Source: Pseudomonadota bacterium (GTDB lineage Bacteria; Pseudomonadota; Gammaproteobacteria; Burkholderiales; Burkholderiaceae_D). From it: a stretch of DNA of 6,154 nucleotides. The notes beneath the pieces are model-generated. The model was given only the letters and a program-made list of their open reading frames with translations, was not told where the DNA came from and did no database searches. The stretch covers positions 1 through 6,154 of the forward strand of contig JAEWBA010000360.1 in NCBI GenBank assembly GCA_023391395.1, written 5' to 3'. The number at the start of each line of letters is the position of its first letter. The stretch's first letter is position 1. The position numbers and the translations under genes are program-made. Shown piece by piece: positions 1-5,484 of the stretch.

Positions 1-8
1 ATGTTGCG

Positions 9-36
9 TTGCGCAAACGAAAGTGCAATACATTGC
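9..36. promoter_or_regulatory. Paired inverted repeats upstream of the chemoreceptor gene
   Basis: Two short perfect inverted repeats sit next to each other in an AT-rich upstream region: TTGCGCAA at 9-16 and GCAAT-AC-ATTGC at 25-36. They share a GCAA/TTGC theme and could be a regulator-binding site for the gene starting at 185. That role is inference only. No confident -35/-10 pair could be placed between them and the gene, although TATATT occurs at 60-65. The remaining DNA up to position 184 holds no convincing gene. Confidence 0.25.
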
Positions 37-184
37 TATCAAAAGTTAAAAAACTGCGATATATTGCCTAGTGCTAAAAGGTAGATCCGGCCTGCAATCG
101 CGAGCCGGTCGAGAACCGCAAAACAAGAATGACGATACCTGCGGCAAGAGCCTTGCCGCATGGAGCCAACTCGAGGGGGATTCC

Positions 185-1240
185 ATGAGCGCGAAGCATT
201 TCCGGCGTGGCCCGGCGATTCTCACTTTGCTGATCTGCGCGCTGGCACTGACCGGCGCGGCGATGGCAGGCGGCTTGGCGGCACGCAGCCTGTTTGCCGC
301 CATCGCTCTGCTGTCCTGGACGCCATGGTTCGCCAGCGCACGGGTGACGCGCCGCCTGCTGGGAGCCGCGCCATCTGCTCTCAATGAGCTGCTGGGCGGC
401 TTCGGCAACGCCTCCCTATCTGGCACGCCCAGCGTACGGGAAGCCTTGTCGGCTGCGCTGCACGAGCGCGCCGAAAGCGCAGCCGCCGCCTCCGCCCCCA
501 ATGCGACGCAGGAAAGCCTGCAGCGGCAACTGGCCGTCGCCGCCAGTGCAGAGGCACAAGTAGAGCAATTGTTGCAGTCGATCCGCACCGCGATCGAGGA
601 CATGGGTCGCGCCGGCGCGGTCGCCAAGGCATCCGGCGAAAGCGTGGATCGCGGGCGCGATGCAGTCAGCCAGGTGACGGCGTCCATCGAAGCCATCGTC
701 AGCTACATGGACAAGTCCTTCGCCACCTATCAAAGCCTGGCCCACCAATCGGAAATGATCGGCGAGATCGTGACGACCATTCAGGGCATCGCCAATCAGA
801 CCAACCTGCTGGCCTTGAATGCCGCCATCGAAGCGGCGCGCGCCGGCGAGGCGGGGCGCGGCTTTTCGGTAGTGGCCGGCGAAGTGCGTCGGTTGGCCGA
901 CCGTGCCAACCAGTCCAGCAAGGAAATCGGCGAGATCGCCGCCGGCCTCAGGTTGGCTTCACGCAGCGCTATCGAGGATGCGCAGGCCGCCGATGCCAGT
1001 GCCAATACCGCCGCCGAGCGCGCGCGCCAGGCGCTGGCGGCCATGGACGAAATCATCGAGGGCGCCAAGAAACGCGTGCTCATCGTGCGCCAGATCAGCG
1101 AGGCGTTGGATCACCAGCATGCGCTCGGCAGCAAGCTGGCGCAGGACGTGCACGAGCTGTTCGTCGACCTGGACGCGCAGCAAGGCATGCTCGAGCGTCC
1201 CCTACCGGCCCTCGGCTACAGCCTGCCGCAGGCGGCCTAA
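185..1240 (+). CDS. Methyl-accepting chemotaxis protein-like transducer lacking a periplasmic sensor domain
   Basis: This 351-residue protein is a chemoreceptor-type signalling protein, expected to form a long cytoplasmic coiled-coil hairpin that controls a CheA/CheW kinase complex. The sequence shows a basic N-terminus, two closely spaced hydrophobic segments (about residues 10-32 and 35-50), an Ala-rich helical region, and then the highly conserved MCP hairpin tip. The tip core [18 protein letters not shown] is at residues 205-222, followed by [17 protein letters not shown]. There is no room for a periplasmic ligand domain, no recognisable HAMP domain, and no C-terminal NWETF-like CheR/CheB tether. 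It is shorter than typical MCPs of about 500-550 residues. The ATG at 185 was chosen because GAGGGGGA at 173-180 is a good ribosome site and the hydrophobic hairpin begins just after; a GTG at 71 in frame has no such site. The ligand cannot be read from the sequence. A substrate-binding protein gene follows 127 bases later on the same strand. Confidence 0.88.
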   Translation: MSAKHFRRGPAILTLLICALALTGAAMAGGLAARSLFAAIALLSWTPWFASARVTRRLLGAAPSALNELLGGFGNASLSGTPSVREALSAALHERAESAAAASAPNATQESLQRQLAVAASAEAQVEQLLQSIRTAIEDMGRAGAVAKASGESVDRGRDAVSQVTASIEAIVSYMDKSFATYQSLAHQSEMIGEIVTTIQGIANQTNLLALNAAIEAARAGEAGRGFSVVAGEVRRLADRANQSSKEIGEIAAGLRLASRSAIEDAQAADASANTAAERARQALAAMDEIIEGAKKRVLIVRQISEALDHQHALGSKLAQDVHELFVDLDAQQGMLERPLPALGYSLPQAA

Positions 1241-1356
1241 CACCGGCCTGCGAAGAGCAGAGCAAGACCAACCATCCATAGCTGGCAGTTGAAAACCCTG
1301 GTGCGGCCCAAGGGATCGGCCCGCGCCGGTGCTGTCGACAGCCTAGCAATCCAATC

Positions 1357-1363
1357 GAGGAGA
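1357..1363 (+). promoter_or_regulatory. Ribosome binding site of the solute-binding protein gene
   Basis: GAGGAGA lies just before the ATG at 1368 and is a strong Shine-Dalgarno match. It fixes that start, which also gives a proper signal peptide. Confidence 0.7.
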
Positions 1364-1367
1364 AGCG

Positions 1368-2528
1368 ATGAAGGCAGAGAGCAAGTGCGGCGACGCGCCG
1401 CTGCGCAAGCATGTTCGAACTGTCTGTCTGCTTGCGGCGCTGAGCTGGGCCGCACCGGCATGGGCCGATATCCATGTCGCGCAGGTCGGACCGATGACCG
1501 GTCCGGTCACAGTGGAGGGCAGGGGAGCAAACGTCGGCATTCGGATTGCCGTCGATGCGCTCAATGCGCAGGGCGGCATCGCGGGCGAGAAGTTGGTGTT
1601 TCGCACCGAAGACGACGAATATCAGCCTGAAAAGACCGTGGCCCTGATCGAGAAGCTGGCCGCCACCGAAACTCTGGCGCTGCTGGTGCCGGTCGGTTCG
1701 CCTTCCATGACCAAGGTGCTCAAGGAGCGCGTGCTGGAAAAGACCGGCATGCCCATCATCGGCGTCGTGCCCGGCGCCGAGCCCTTGCGCAAGCCGATCA
1801 ATCCCTACCTGTACCACATCCGCGCCGGCGATCTCGACCAGTACCGCCGCCTGGTGCGCAATGCCGTCACCATAGGCATGAAGCGTATCGGCGTGGTGTA
1901 TGCCGACATTCCCTTCGGTAAGTCGGGCCTGGCCGTGGTCGAATCGCTGCTCAAGGAAGCGGGGCAGGAGCTGCTGGTGAAGACGCCGATTCCGGTCAAG
2001 CCGGATGCCGATTACAACGAGGCCTTCGCGACCTTGCGCGGCCCGAAGCCGGATTTGATTGTCCTGATCGCTCCCGGCGACCATGCCGGCAGCTTTCTGC
2101 GGGCCTATCGCCAGAGCGGGATGAATGCCCAGATCACCACCCTCGATTACGGCCAGGCCGAAACCTTGTGCAAGGCCGCATCGCCGGAAATGGCGCGCGG
2201 CGTCAGCCTGGCGCAAGTCTTCCCCAGCATACAGAACGACACCATTCCGCTGGTGCGCCAGTTCCGCCAGGATTTCGAAGCCCATGCGCCCAAGGATCTG
2301 AAACGCAGCGTGCTGCACTTCGAAGGCTATGTCGCCGCAAAGATCCTGTTCGAAGGCATCCGTCGTATCAATGGCACACCGACACGCGACAAGCTGGTCA
2401 AGGCGCTGGACACGATGAAGAATGTCAATCTGGGAGGCTTCGTTGTGGATTTTTCTCCGACCAAGCACACCGGTTCCAGCTTCGTGGATATTGGAGTGAT
2501 TGCAAAGGATTGCAAGGTGCTGTTCTGA
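1368..2528 (+). CDS. Periplasmic substrate-binding protein, branched-chain amino acid (LivJ/Peripla_BP_6) type
   Basis: This 386-residue secreted binding protein belongs to the type I periplasmic-binding fold used by LivJ/LivK-like ABC importers. Residues 1-33 form a Sec signal peptide: a basic stretch around R13-R17, a hydrophobic core, and probable cleavage after AWA (A33). No lipobox is visible. The mature N-terminus IHVAQVGPMTGPVTVEGRG matches the family's first strand and loop. A VGSP loop at about 117-120, the segment GMKRIGVVYADIPFGKSG and the later LIVLIAPGDHAGSFLRAYRQ follow the expected two-lobe order. C268 and C382 could form a disulphide in the periplasm. The natural ligand cannot be assigned: related proteins bind amino acids, amides or aromatic acids. 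No permease or ATPase gene is in the window, so it may serve a transporter encoded elsewhere or act in sensing with the upstream chemoreceptor. That pairing is inference from adjacency only. Confidence 0.88.
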   Translation: MKAESKCGDAPLRKHVRTVCLLAALSWAAPAWADIHVAQVGPMTGPVTVEGRGANVGIRIAVDALNAQGGIAGEKLVFRTEDDEYQPEKTVALIEKLAATETLALLVPVGSPSMTKVLKERVLEKTGMPIIGVVPGAEPLRKPINPYLYHIRAGDLDQYRRLVRNAVTIGMKRIGVVYADIPFGKSGLAVVESLLKEAGQELLVKTPIPVKPDADYNEAFATLRGPKPDLIVLIAPGDHAGSFLRAYRQSGMNAQITTLDYGQAETLCKAASPEMARGVSLAQVFPSIQNDTIPLVRQFRQDFEAHAPKDLKRSVLHFEGYVAAKILFEGIRRINGTPTRDKLVKALDTMKNVNLGGFVVDFSPTKHTGSSFVDIGVIAKDCKVLF

Positions 2529-2546
2529 GAGGGTGCGTGATGGTGA

Positions 2547-2560
2547 AAGCCTAGAGGCTT
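2547..2560 (+). terminator. Weak stem-loop after the solute-binding protein gene
   Basis: AAGCC-TAGA-GGCTT forms a 5-bp stem with a 4-base loop 18 bases past the stop codon. No U-tract follows, so this is at best a weak or Rho-assisted end. A second perfect inverted repeat, ATGCA-CC-TGCAT, lies at 2587-2598. Both are short and could be chance. Confidence 0.22.
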
Positions 2561-2657
2561 CAGGTTTAAGAACCATCTAATTCTGTATGCACCTGCATAG
2601 AAACTAAACACGACCAATAGAAAAATCGGCCCTTTTTCTTAGAATTGCGCCTCATTT

Positions 2658-2724
2658 GCTGAACTGGATAGCGGCCGATCGACAGCTATCGCCCTCCAAC
2701 AGACTGTCGCCGCAACCGTTATGC
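2658..2724 (+). other. Possible decayed attC-like hairpin upstream of the HD-domain gene
   Basis: A potential fold runs from GCTGAAC (2658-2664) to GTTATGC (2718-2724). Each end is followed inward by 5 bases (plus 2 unpaired bases on the left arm). Then CGGC (2672-2675) and GACAG (2681-2685) pair with CTGTC and GCCG (within 2704-2712), leaving a 5-base bulge. This resembles attC geometry. However, the right box breaks the GTTRRRY consensus at its fifth base, the left box breaks RYYYAAC, and the bulge is large. An overlapping simple repeat, GATAGC (2667-2672) with GCTATC (2685-2690), competes with this fold. No matching site was seen after the HD gene. Confidence 0.18.
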
Positions 2725-2752
2725 TTTGAGATCGCATGTGGATGTAAAAAGT

Positions 2753-3361
2753 ATGCAATCAACAGCACTGAAAAAGCAGCTAGATTTTCTAAGAGAAATC
2801 GATCGCCTGAAAACTGTCGTACGACAATCGCCGCTGCTGGACAAGAGCCGGAAAGAAAATTCTGCCGAGCATTCCTGGCACTTGGCGATGTATGCCTTAC
2901 TACTGAATGAGTATGCCTGCGGACCGGTGGATACCAGTCGCGTTATACGGATGCTCTTACTGCACGACCTCGTCGAGATAGACGTCGGTGATTTTCCAAT
3001 CCATAGCGGATCTTCAAACGAATTGCAGATCGAACAAGAATCTAGAGCAGCGGCGCGATTGTTTGGCTTATTGCCACAGCAGCAAGGCAAGGAATTTCTG
3101 GCTTTATGGCAGGAATTTGAGCGTGCAGAGACAGAGGACGCAAAGTTTGCGAAGGCGCTCGATCGTTTTCAACCGCTCCTTATAAATGTATTTACCGATG
3201 GAGGAACCTGGACACAGAACAGTGTTTCACTTGAACAGGTCTTCTCCCGATATGGTCCCGTTATTAAAAGAGGGGCGCCGCTGCTATGGGCGGTGTGCGA
3301 GCAATGGGTAACCCAGCACTTTGCAAGGCACGCCTCAGGAATGCCGCGGGCAGATAATTGA
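2753..3361 (+). CDS. HD-domain phosphohydrolase, HDDC2/YfbR-like (HD_3 family)
   Basis: The protein is 202 residues from the ATG at 2753. It carries the metal-binding HD signature of small nucleotidase-type phosphohydrolases. The family pattern is clear: FLREIDRLKTVVRQSPL, then SRKENSAEHSWHLA, then LLLHDLVEIDVGD, then ALDRFQPLL. Counting from the longer TTG start at 2726, candidate metal ligands are H49, the H80-D81 pair, E84 and D146; subtract 9 for the ATG start. Characterised relatives such as E. coli YfbR remove phosphate from deoxynucleoside 5'-monophosphates, so a 5'-nucleotidase role is a reasonable inference, but the substrate is unproven. The ATG was preferred because the conserved domain begins about ten residues later. 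Neither start has a strong ribosome site: only GGA at 2740-2742 lies before the ATG. The gene is visibly less GC-rich than the left block, which suggests a different origin, and no co-directional partner is close. Confidence 0.8.
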   Translation: MQSTALKKQLDFLREIDRLKTVVRQSPLLDKSRKENSAEHSWHLAMYALLLNEYACGPVDTSRVIRMLLLHDLVEIDVGDFPIHSGSSNELQIEQESRAAARLFGLLPQQQGKEFLALWQEFERAETEDAKFAKALDRFQPLLINVFTDGGTWTQNSVSLEQVFSRYGPVIKRGAPLLWAVCEQWVTQHFARHASGMPRADN

Positions 3362-3643
3362 GCACAAGGACAGGGCATGACGAATGACTTGCTATGCGTA
3401 CTTTGGGGCAGGTAGGTGTGTTTGTGGCGACTGGATCTGTTCCCAAGGGGCGTCCGCTTCTGGCAGAAAGGCGGCAGCATGTCATCTTTCCGCCAGGAGC
3501 AGCCAAATCGTCAATGTGCGCATTTCGGTATGTCAAATCGCTGCCCGACGGTATATTCCTGTATGGAAGCAGTCGACACTCCGCCTGGCACCGAGCATTG
3601 TCATGCGGTGTTGGAATAACAACTAACCCACCATATCCGACAT
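3362..3643. other. Intergenic stretch with no convincing gene
   Basis: These 282 bases between the HD gene and the receiver-like gene contain several overlapping open frames, for example from 3384, 3394 and 3416. None has a recognisable protein family, a clear ribosome site or consistent codon use, and one simply runs on in the wrong frame through the next gene. The stretch may be intergenic DNA or the remains of a decayed gene. The only clear structure is the inverted repeat at its right end. Confidence 0.45.
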
Positions 3644-3647
3644 ATGG
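3631..3647 (+). promoter_or_regulatory. Inverted repeat covering the start codon of the receiver-like gene
   Basis: CCATAT (3631-3636) and ATATGG (3642-3647) are perfect complements around a 5-base loop. The right arm includes the ATG at 3644-3646. No Shine-Dalgarno sequence is visible before this ATG. In the mRNA the hairpin would hide the start codon; in the DNA the repeat could be an operator. Either role is inference, and a 6-bp AT-rich repeat could be chance. Confidence 0.3.
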
Positions 3648-4054
3648 CGAAAATCCTTCTTGCGGTGGCTCCCACAGCTATGCCGATGATGATCCATGGG
3701 TTCCCACCGAAGCACGACTTGGTTCCGTGCCTGACGCTGGAGGAAGCAGAAGTCGTTCTGTGCAAAGAAGATATCGACCTGGTGGTGTGCGGCGTCTACT
3801 TCGACGAGAACCGGATGTTCGACCTGCTACGCTTTGCCCAGTCAGATCCGTCGGTCAACGCCATTCCCATTCTGTGCGTGAAGGCCCTGCCCGATATGCT
3901 CGGATCGACCTTCTTGCAAGCCGTCGACATTGCTGCTCGCGCCTTGGGCGCACGCAAGTTTGTGGATTTTTCCGAATGGCTGCTCCAGGTGGGAGAAAAC
4001 GAAGCCTTCGAGCGGTTGCACGAGGTGATCCAAAGGCTGCTGCCCAGCACATGA
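3644..4054 (+). CDS. Degenerate receiver-domain-like protein (pseudo-receiver), function unknown
   Basis: This 136-residue soluble protein has the length and secondary-structure rhythm of a single response-regulator receiver domain. It has beta1 at KILLAVAP (3-10), then LEEAEVVL, beta3 at DLVVCGVYFDENRMFDLLRF (45-64), beta4 at IPILCVKAL (74-82), and an ALGARKFVDF segment (100-109) where beta5 and its loop would be. Every phosphorylation residue is missing. The acidic pair after beta1 is replaced by A-P, the phospho-accepting Asp position in beta3 is G50, beta4 lacks the Ser/Thr, and no conserved Lys-Pro follows beta5. If the fold is right, it would work without phosphorylation, perhaps by protein-protein contact. 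It stands alone, with no histidine kinase or output domain nearby. The receiver assignment is inferred from pattern only; it could be an unrelated alpha/beta protein. The reading frame is GC-rich and looks genuinely coding. Confidence 0.62.
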   Translation: MAKILLAVAPTAMPMMIHGFPPKHDLVPCLTLEEAEVVLCKEDIDLVVCGVYFDENRMFDLLRFAQSDPSVNAIPILCVKALPDMLGSTFLQAVDIAARALGARKFVDFSEWLLQVGENEAFERLHEVIQRLLPST

Positions 4055-4069
4055 CGGCACTGACCTGAA

Positions 4070-4122
4070 GGGGACACCCCAGGAACTGTGACGAGTTTGC
4101 GAAACCGCGTGGAGTCCACGCG
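4070..4122 (+). terminator. Hairpin-rich region after the receiver-like gene
   Basis: GGGG-ACA-CCCC (4070-4080) is followed by the perfect 17-base palindrome CGCGTGGAGTCCACGCG (4106-4122). Both lie within 70 bases of the stop codon at 4054. Neither is followed by a T-tract, so intrinsic termination is uncertain; an operator or a structured 3' end is also possible. Confidence 0.3.
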
Positions 4123-4125
4123 CAT

Positions 4126-4178
4126 TGCGCGCCCGACTCGCGAAGGCAAGGTTCTATTGCTCGCGGCTCACGTTAGAT
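4126..4178 (+). other. Possible degenerate attC-like site
   Basis: The right end GTTAGAT (4172-4178) fits the attC R' consensus GTTRRRY. Inside it, TTGCTCGCG (4157-4165) pairs with CGCGAAGGCAA (4139-4149), leaving a 2-base bulge and a 7-base loop, as an L''/L' stem would. The left end, where R'' should be, does not match RYYYAAC. This could be a decayed attC marking the left border of the cassette region, or chance. Confidence 0.25.
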
Positions 4179-4255
4179 ATCGGCATGAACTGATCGATTT
4201 TAAAGATAGGAATAAGTATTCAAAGAGTGTCCTGCAAATCAGTATCGGTAGTGGC

Positions 4256-4286
4256 ACTTAACAAGGCATTACAGGGGGCGTTAGGT
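4256..4286 (+). other. Truncated attC-like remnant before the first cassette ORF
   Basis: ACTTAAC (4256-4262) fits the R'' consensus and GTTAGGT (4280-4286) fits R'. Each is followed inward by 5 bases, but only 7 bases remain between those spacers, so the stem that a working attC needs is missing. GTTAGGT lies just before the ATG at 4296, where the left end of a cassette is expected. Its AGG may also act as a weak ribosome site. This reads best as an attC that lost its stem. Confidence 0.35.
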
Positions 4287-4295
4287 TTCAAATTC

Positions 4296-4643
4296 ATGAC
4301 GGTACTTTCGGCCAGGAAGGTTTTGAAGTTTGGAGCGCTATTGCTCGTTACAGCGGTAGCAATGCAGTTTCTTATCTCCCGTATTATGGCGAACGACGCT
4401 GCAACGCCGGGGGCGGAGGGCTTTGTCCGTAGCTCTACTCGAGTCGCTCAAGAGTTTGGAGAAATTAAAAGCTTTTCTGTAATGAAATTAATTCGATACC
4501 AAGGAACTCCGGGAAAGGAAGCTCCTTACCGTGATTTTACGTTTAGAGTTGCAGGCGAAAAAGCCAACGGTATTGTGGTCGTCCGAGCAGAACAAAATAT
4601 GGGGAATAATTACTCGTACCGGCTTATTCAGATTAAGAAATGA
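4296..4643 (+). CDS. Cassette ORF 1: small membrane-anchored protein, unrecognised (weak Coa1-like resemblance)
   Basis: From the ATG at 4296 this is 115 residues. It has a basic N-terminus (R7, K8, K11), one hydrophobic membrane segment at about residues 12-30, then a polar domain probably facing the periplasm. The distal part, with FRVAGEKANGIVVVRAEQ and then YSYRLIQIKK at the very end, looks like a small beta-rich domain. It faintly resembles bacterial Coa1/Tim21-type domains (cytochrome oxidase assembly factor-like), but not enough to assign a role. A GTG at 4227 would add 23 residues that read through the attC remnant; the ATG is preferred because it follows the R' box GTTAGGT by 9 bases and gives a clean signal-anchor. 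The gene is noticeably less GC-rich than the core genes. Its attC begins 20 bases after the stop. Confidence 0.62.
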   Translation: MTVLSARKVLKFGALLLVTAVAMQFLISRIMANDAATPGAEGFVRSSTRVAQEFGEIKSFSVMKLIRYQGTPGKEAPYRDFTFRVAGEKANGIVVVRAEQNMGNNYSYRLIQIKK

Positions 4644-4663
4644 CGTTCACTACGCAGCGACCA

Positions 4664-4718
4664 ATCTAACTCGTTGCTCGACACGGCTGCTTCGCGCCGG
4701 TCTGCGTAGGCATTAGGC
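4664..4718 (+). other. attC site 1 (55 bp), R' box altered
   Basis: R'' is ATCTAAC (4664-4670), a full match to RYYYAAC. A 5-base spacer follows, then an L'' arm in which GAC (4680-4682) and CGGC (4684-4687) pair with GCCG (4696-4699) and GTC (4700-4702). A4683 is left as a single bulge and the loop is TGCTTCGC. A further GC pair may extend the arm outward (4676-4677 with 4704-4705). A 5-base spacer and ATTAGGC (4712-4718) close the site. R' should begin GTT, so its first base has changed from G to A at the crossover position. CTAA of R'' pairs with TTAG of R'. The architecture is good, but recombination here may be impaired. Confidence 0.62.
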
Positions 4719-4731
4719 CGCACCACAAAAC

Positions 4732-4738
4732 AAAGGAG
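4732..4738 (+). promoter_or_regulatory. Strong ribosome binding site of cassette ORF 2
   Basis: AAAGGAG lies 6 bases before the ATG at 4745. It is the strongest Shine-Dalgarno match in the cassette region and sits in the short leader right after the R' box, so the cassette carries its own translation signal. Confidence 0.7.
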
Positions 4739-4744
4739 CGTTCA

Positions 4745-5098
4745 ATGGGAGTCGTTCAATTGCTTCGTTGGCAGTCGGAAGGGTACGCGCGCTACCATCA
4801 GTCACGGGCCAATCTCGTGCTTCACATTTTTGCCGTGCCGCTGTTCTTAACGACCAACGTCGTGCTTATCGTTGCCCTGGTTCGGGCATCGTGGCTCACG
4901 GCGTTGTTCGCCCTTGCAGCCATGGTCGTGTCCATTGTGCTGCAAGGGCGCGGGCACCGCGAGGAATCCGTGCCGCCGGAGCCGTTCACTAGTCCGCTCA
5001 ATGCTGTATCGCGCATCTTCCTTGAGCAGTGGGTCACGTTCCCACGGTTCGTCTTCTCAGGTGGCTGGTCGAAGGCAATGCGTCATGCAGCACGCTAA
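4745..5098 (+). CDS. Cassette ORF 2: DUF962/Mpo1-like small membrane protein
   Basis: This is a 117-residue protein with two hydrophobic spans, roughly residues 25-46 and 50-67. Histidines are placed as in the DUF962/Mpo1 family: YARYHQSRANLVLHIFAVP gives H18 and H27, and GRGHREESVPPEP follows the second span with H71 and nearby E73/E74. Residues 81-117 are a polar, aromatic-rich tail. Yeast Mpo1 is an Fe(II)-dependent membrane enzyme that oxidises 2-hydroxy fatty acids, and bacterial members are mostly uncharacterised. A membrane-bound lipid-oxidising role is therefore a family-based guess. The ATG at 4745 has a strong ribosome site, and the length fits the smaller bacterial members. The TAA stop (5096-5098) lies inside the R'' box of the following attC, a typical cassette feature. 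Confidence 0.7.
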   Translation: MGVVQLLRWQSEGYARYHQSRANLVLHIFAVPLFLTTNVVLIVALVRASWLTALFALAAMVVSIVLQGRGHREESVPPEPFTSPLNAVSRIFLEQWVTFPRFVFSGGWSKAMRHAAR

Positions 5099-5179
5099 TT
5101 CGGTGTTCAACTCAGACACGAAACGGGAGGCTTGCCACTTCACGGCTGTTGTTGCGTTCTGGTCAACGCGGCGTTAAGT
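5093..5179 (+). other. attC site 2 (87 bp)
   Basis: R' is GTTAAGT (5173-5179), a full match to GTTRRRY. After a 5-base spacer, L' CGTTCTGGTCAAC (5155-5167) pairs with L'' GTTCAACTCAGACACG (5105-5120): GTT, AC, CAGA and ACG pair, with bases around 5108-5109, T5112 and C5117 unpaired. That is about 12 pairs with bulges on one strand, as in attC sites. A 5-base spacer (5100-5104) then places R'' at CGCTAAT (5093-5099), which is degenerate but keeps CTAA. The 34-base terminal part contains GGC-TT-GCC. The stop codon of ORF 2 is inside R''. The symmetric spacers on both sides argue against chance. Confidence 0.6.
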
Positions 5180-5181
5180 GT

Positions 5182-5484
5182 ATGGACGAGCCTGAGAAGC
5201 AATGGATGCCACAATCGATGATTGTGGGATTTGTCGTGATGGGCGTTGCTTCGTTCAGTGGACTTGCGGTGCTGGTCATACGCGCCATTGAAAAGATTCA
5301 ATCAGGCGAGGGGTTGGCAACTTATCGAACGGTTTGGTTGGTTGAGCTCAATCATGTCGGTGTTTTAGTCTTGTTTGGTGCAATTCTTGTCGCGCTGTGT
5401 ATTGGAGGTGTGATGCGCTACCGTGAACATAGAGAATGGCGCGATCTTGAGAAGAAATATGGGAATAAACTTGAAAACACCTAA
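5182..5484 (+). CDS. Cassette ORF 3: small two-span membrane protein, unknown function
   Basis: This is a 100-residue protein with two clear membrane helices, about residues 13-34 and 57-78, joined by a roughly 22-residue loop containing E37, K38 and E43. It ends in a highly charged, Arg/Glu-rich helix (RYREHREWRDLEKKYGNK) that is probably cytoplasmic by the positive-inside rule. No family is recognised. The ATG at 5182 starts only 2 bases after R' box GTTAAGT, so there is no room for a conventional ribosome site. An in-frame ATG at 5206 has GAGAAG 6 bases upstream and would give 92 residues with both helices intact, so it may be the true start. The frame upstream of 5182 is open but overlaps ORF 2 and attC 2 and is not supported. 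The TAA stop (5482-5484) lies inside the next R'' box. Confidence 0.62.
   Translation: MDEPEKQWMPQSMIVGFVVMGVASFSGLAVLVIRAIEKIQSGEGLATYRTVWLVELNHVGVLVLFGAILVALCIGGVMRYREHREWRDLEKKYGNKLENT

Noticed and set aside
33..66. A sigma-70 or FliA-type promoter for the chemoreceptor gene
   Set aside because: TTGCTA (33-38) and TATATT (60-65) are 21 bases apart, too far for sigma-70. The FliA-like parts (AAAAGTTA and GCGATATA) are too close together for the usual 11-base spacer.
1095..2576. Long minus-strand open frame (493 codons) opposite the solute-binding protein gene
   Set aside because: It is the GC-rich antisense shadow of the 1368-2528 gene. It shows no domain pattern, is rich in His/Gln/Arg codons typical of shadows, and also overlaps the end of the chemoreceptor gene.
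3394..4068. Plus-strand 224-codon frame overlapping the receiver-like gene
   Set aside because: Its second half is the out-of-frame reading of 3644-4054 with a Ser/Arg/Gly-rich composition. The first half has no ribosome site or recognisable family.
4227..4295. GTG start for cassette ORF 1
   Set aside because: It would translate through the R''/R' remnant and has no ribosome site at proper spacing; the ATG at 4296 fits a cassette start.
5105..5111. GTTCAAC as the R'' box of attC 2
   Set aside because: It fits the box consensus, but with this choice the L arms do not align. The same bases pair well as part of L'', with R'' 12 bases further upstream at the stop codon.
5029..5484. Extended 151-residue version of cassette ORF 3
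   Set aside because: The extra N-terminal 51 codons overlap the end of ORF 2 and read through the folded attC 2, giving a basic, low-complexity stretch. The start at 5182 or 5206 fits the cassette layout.
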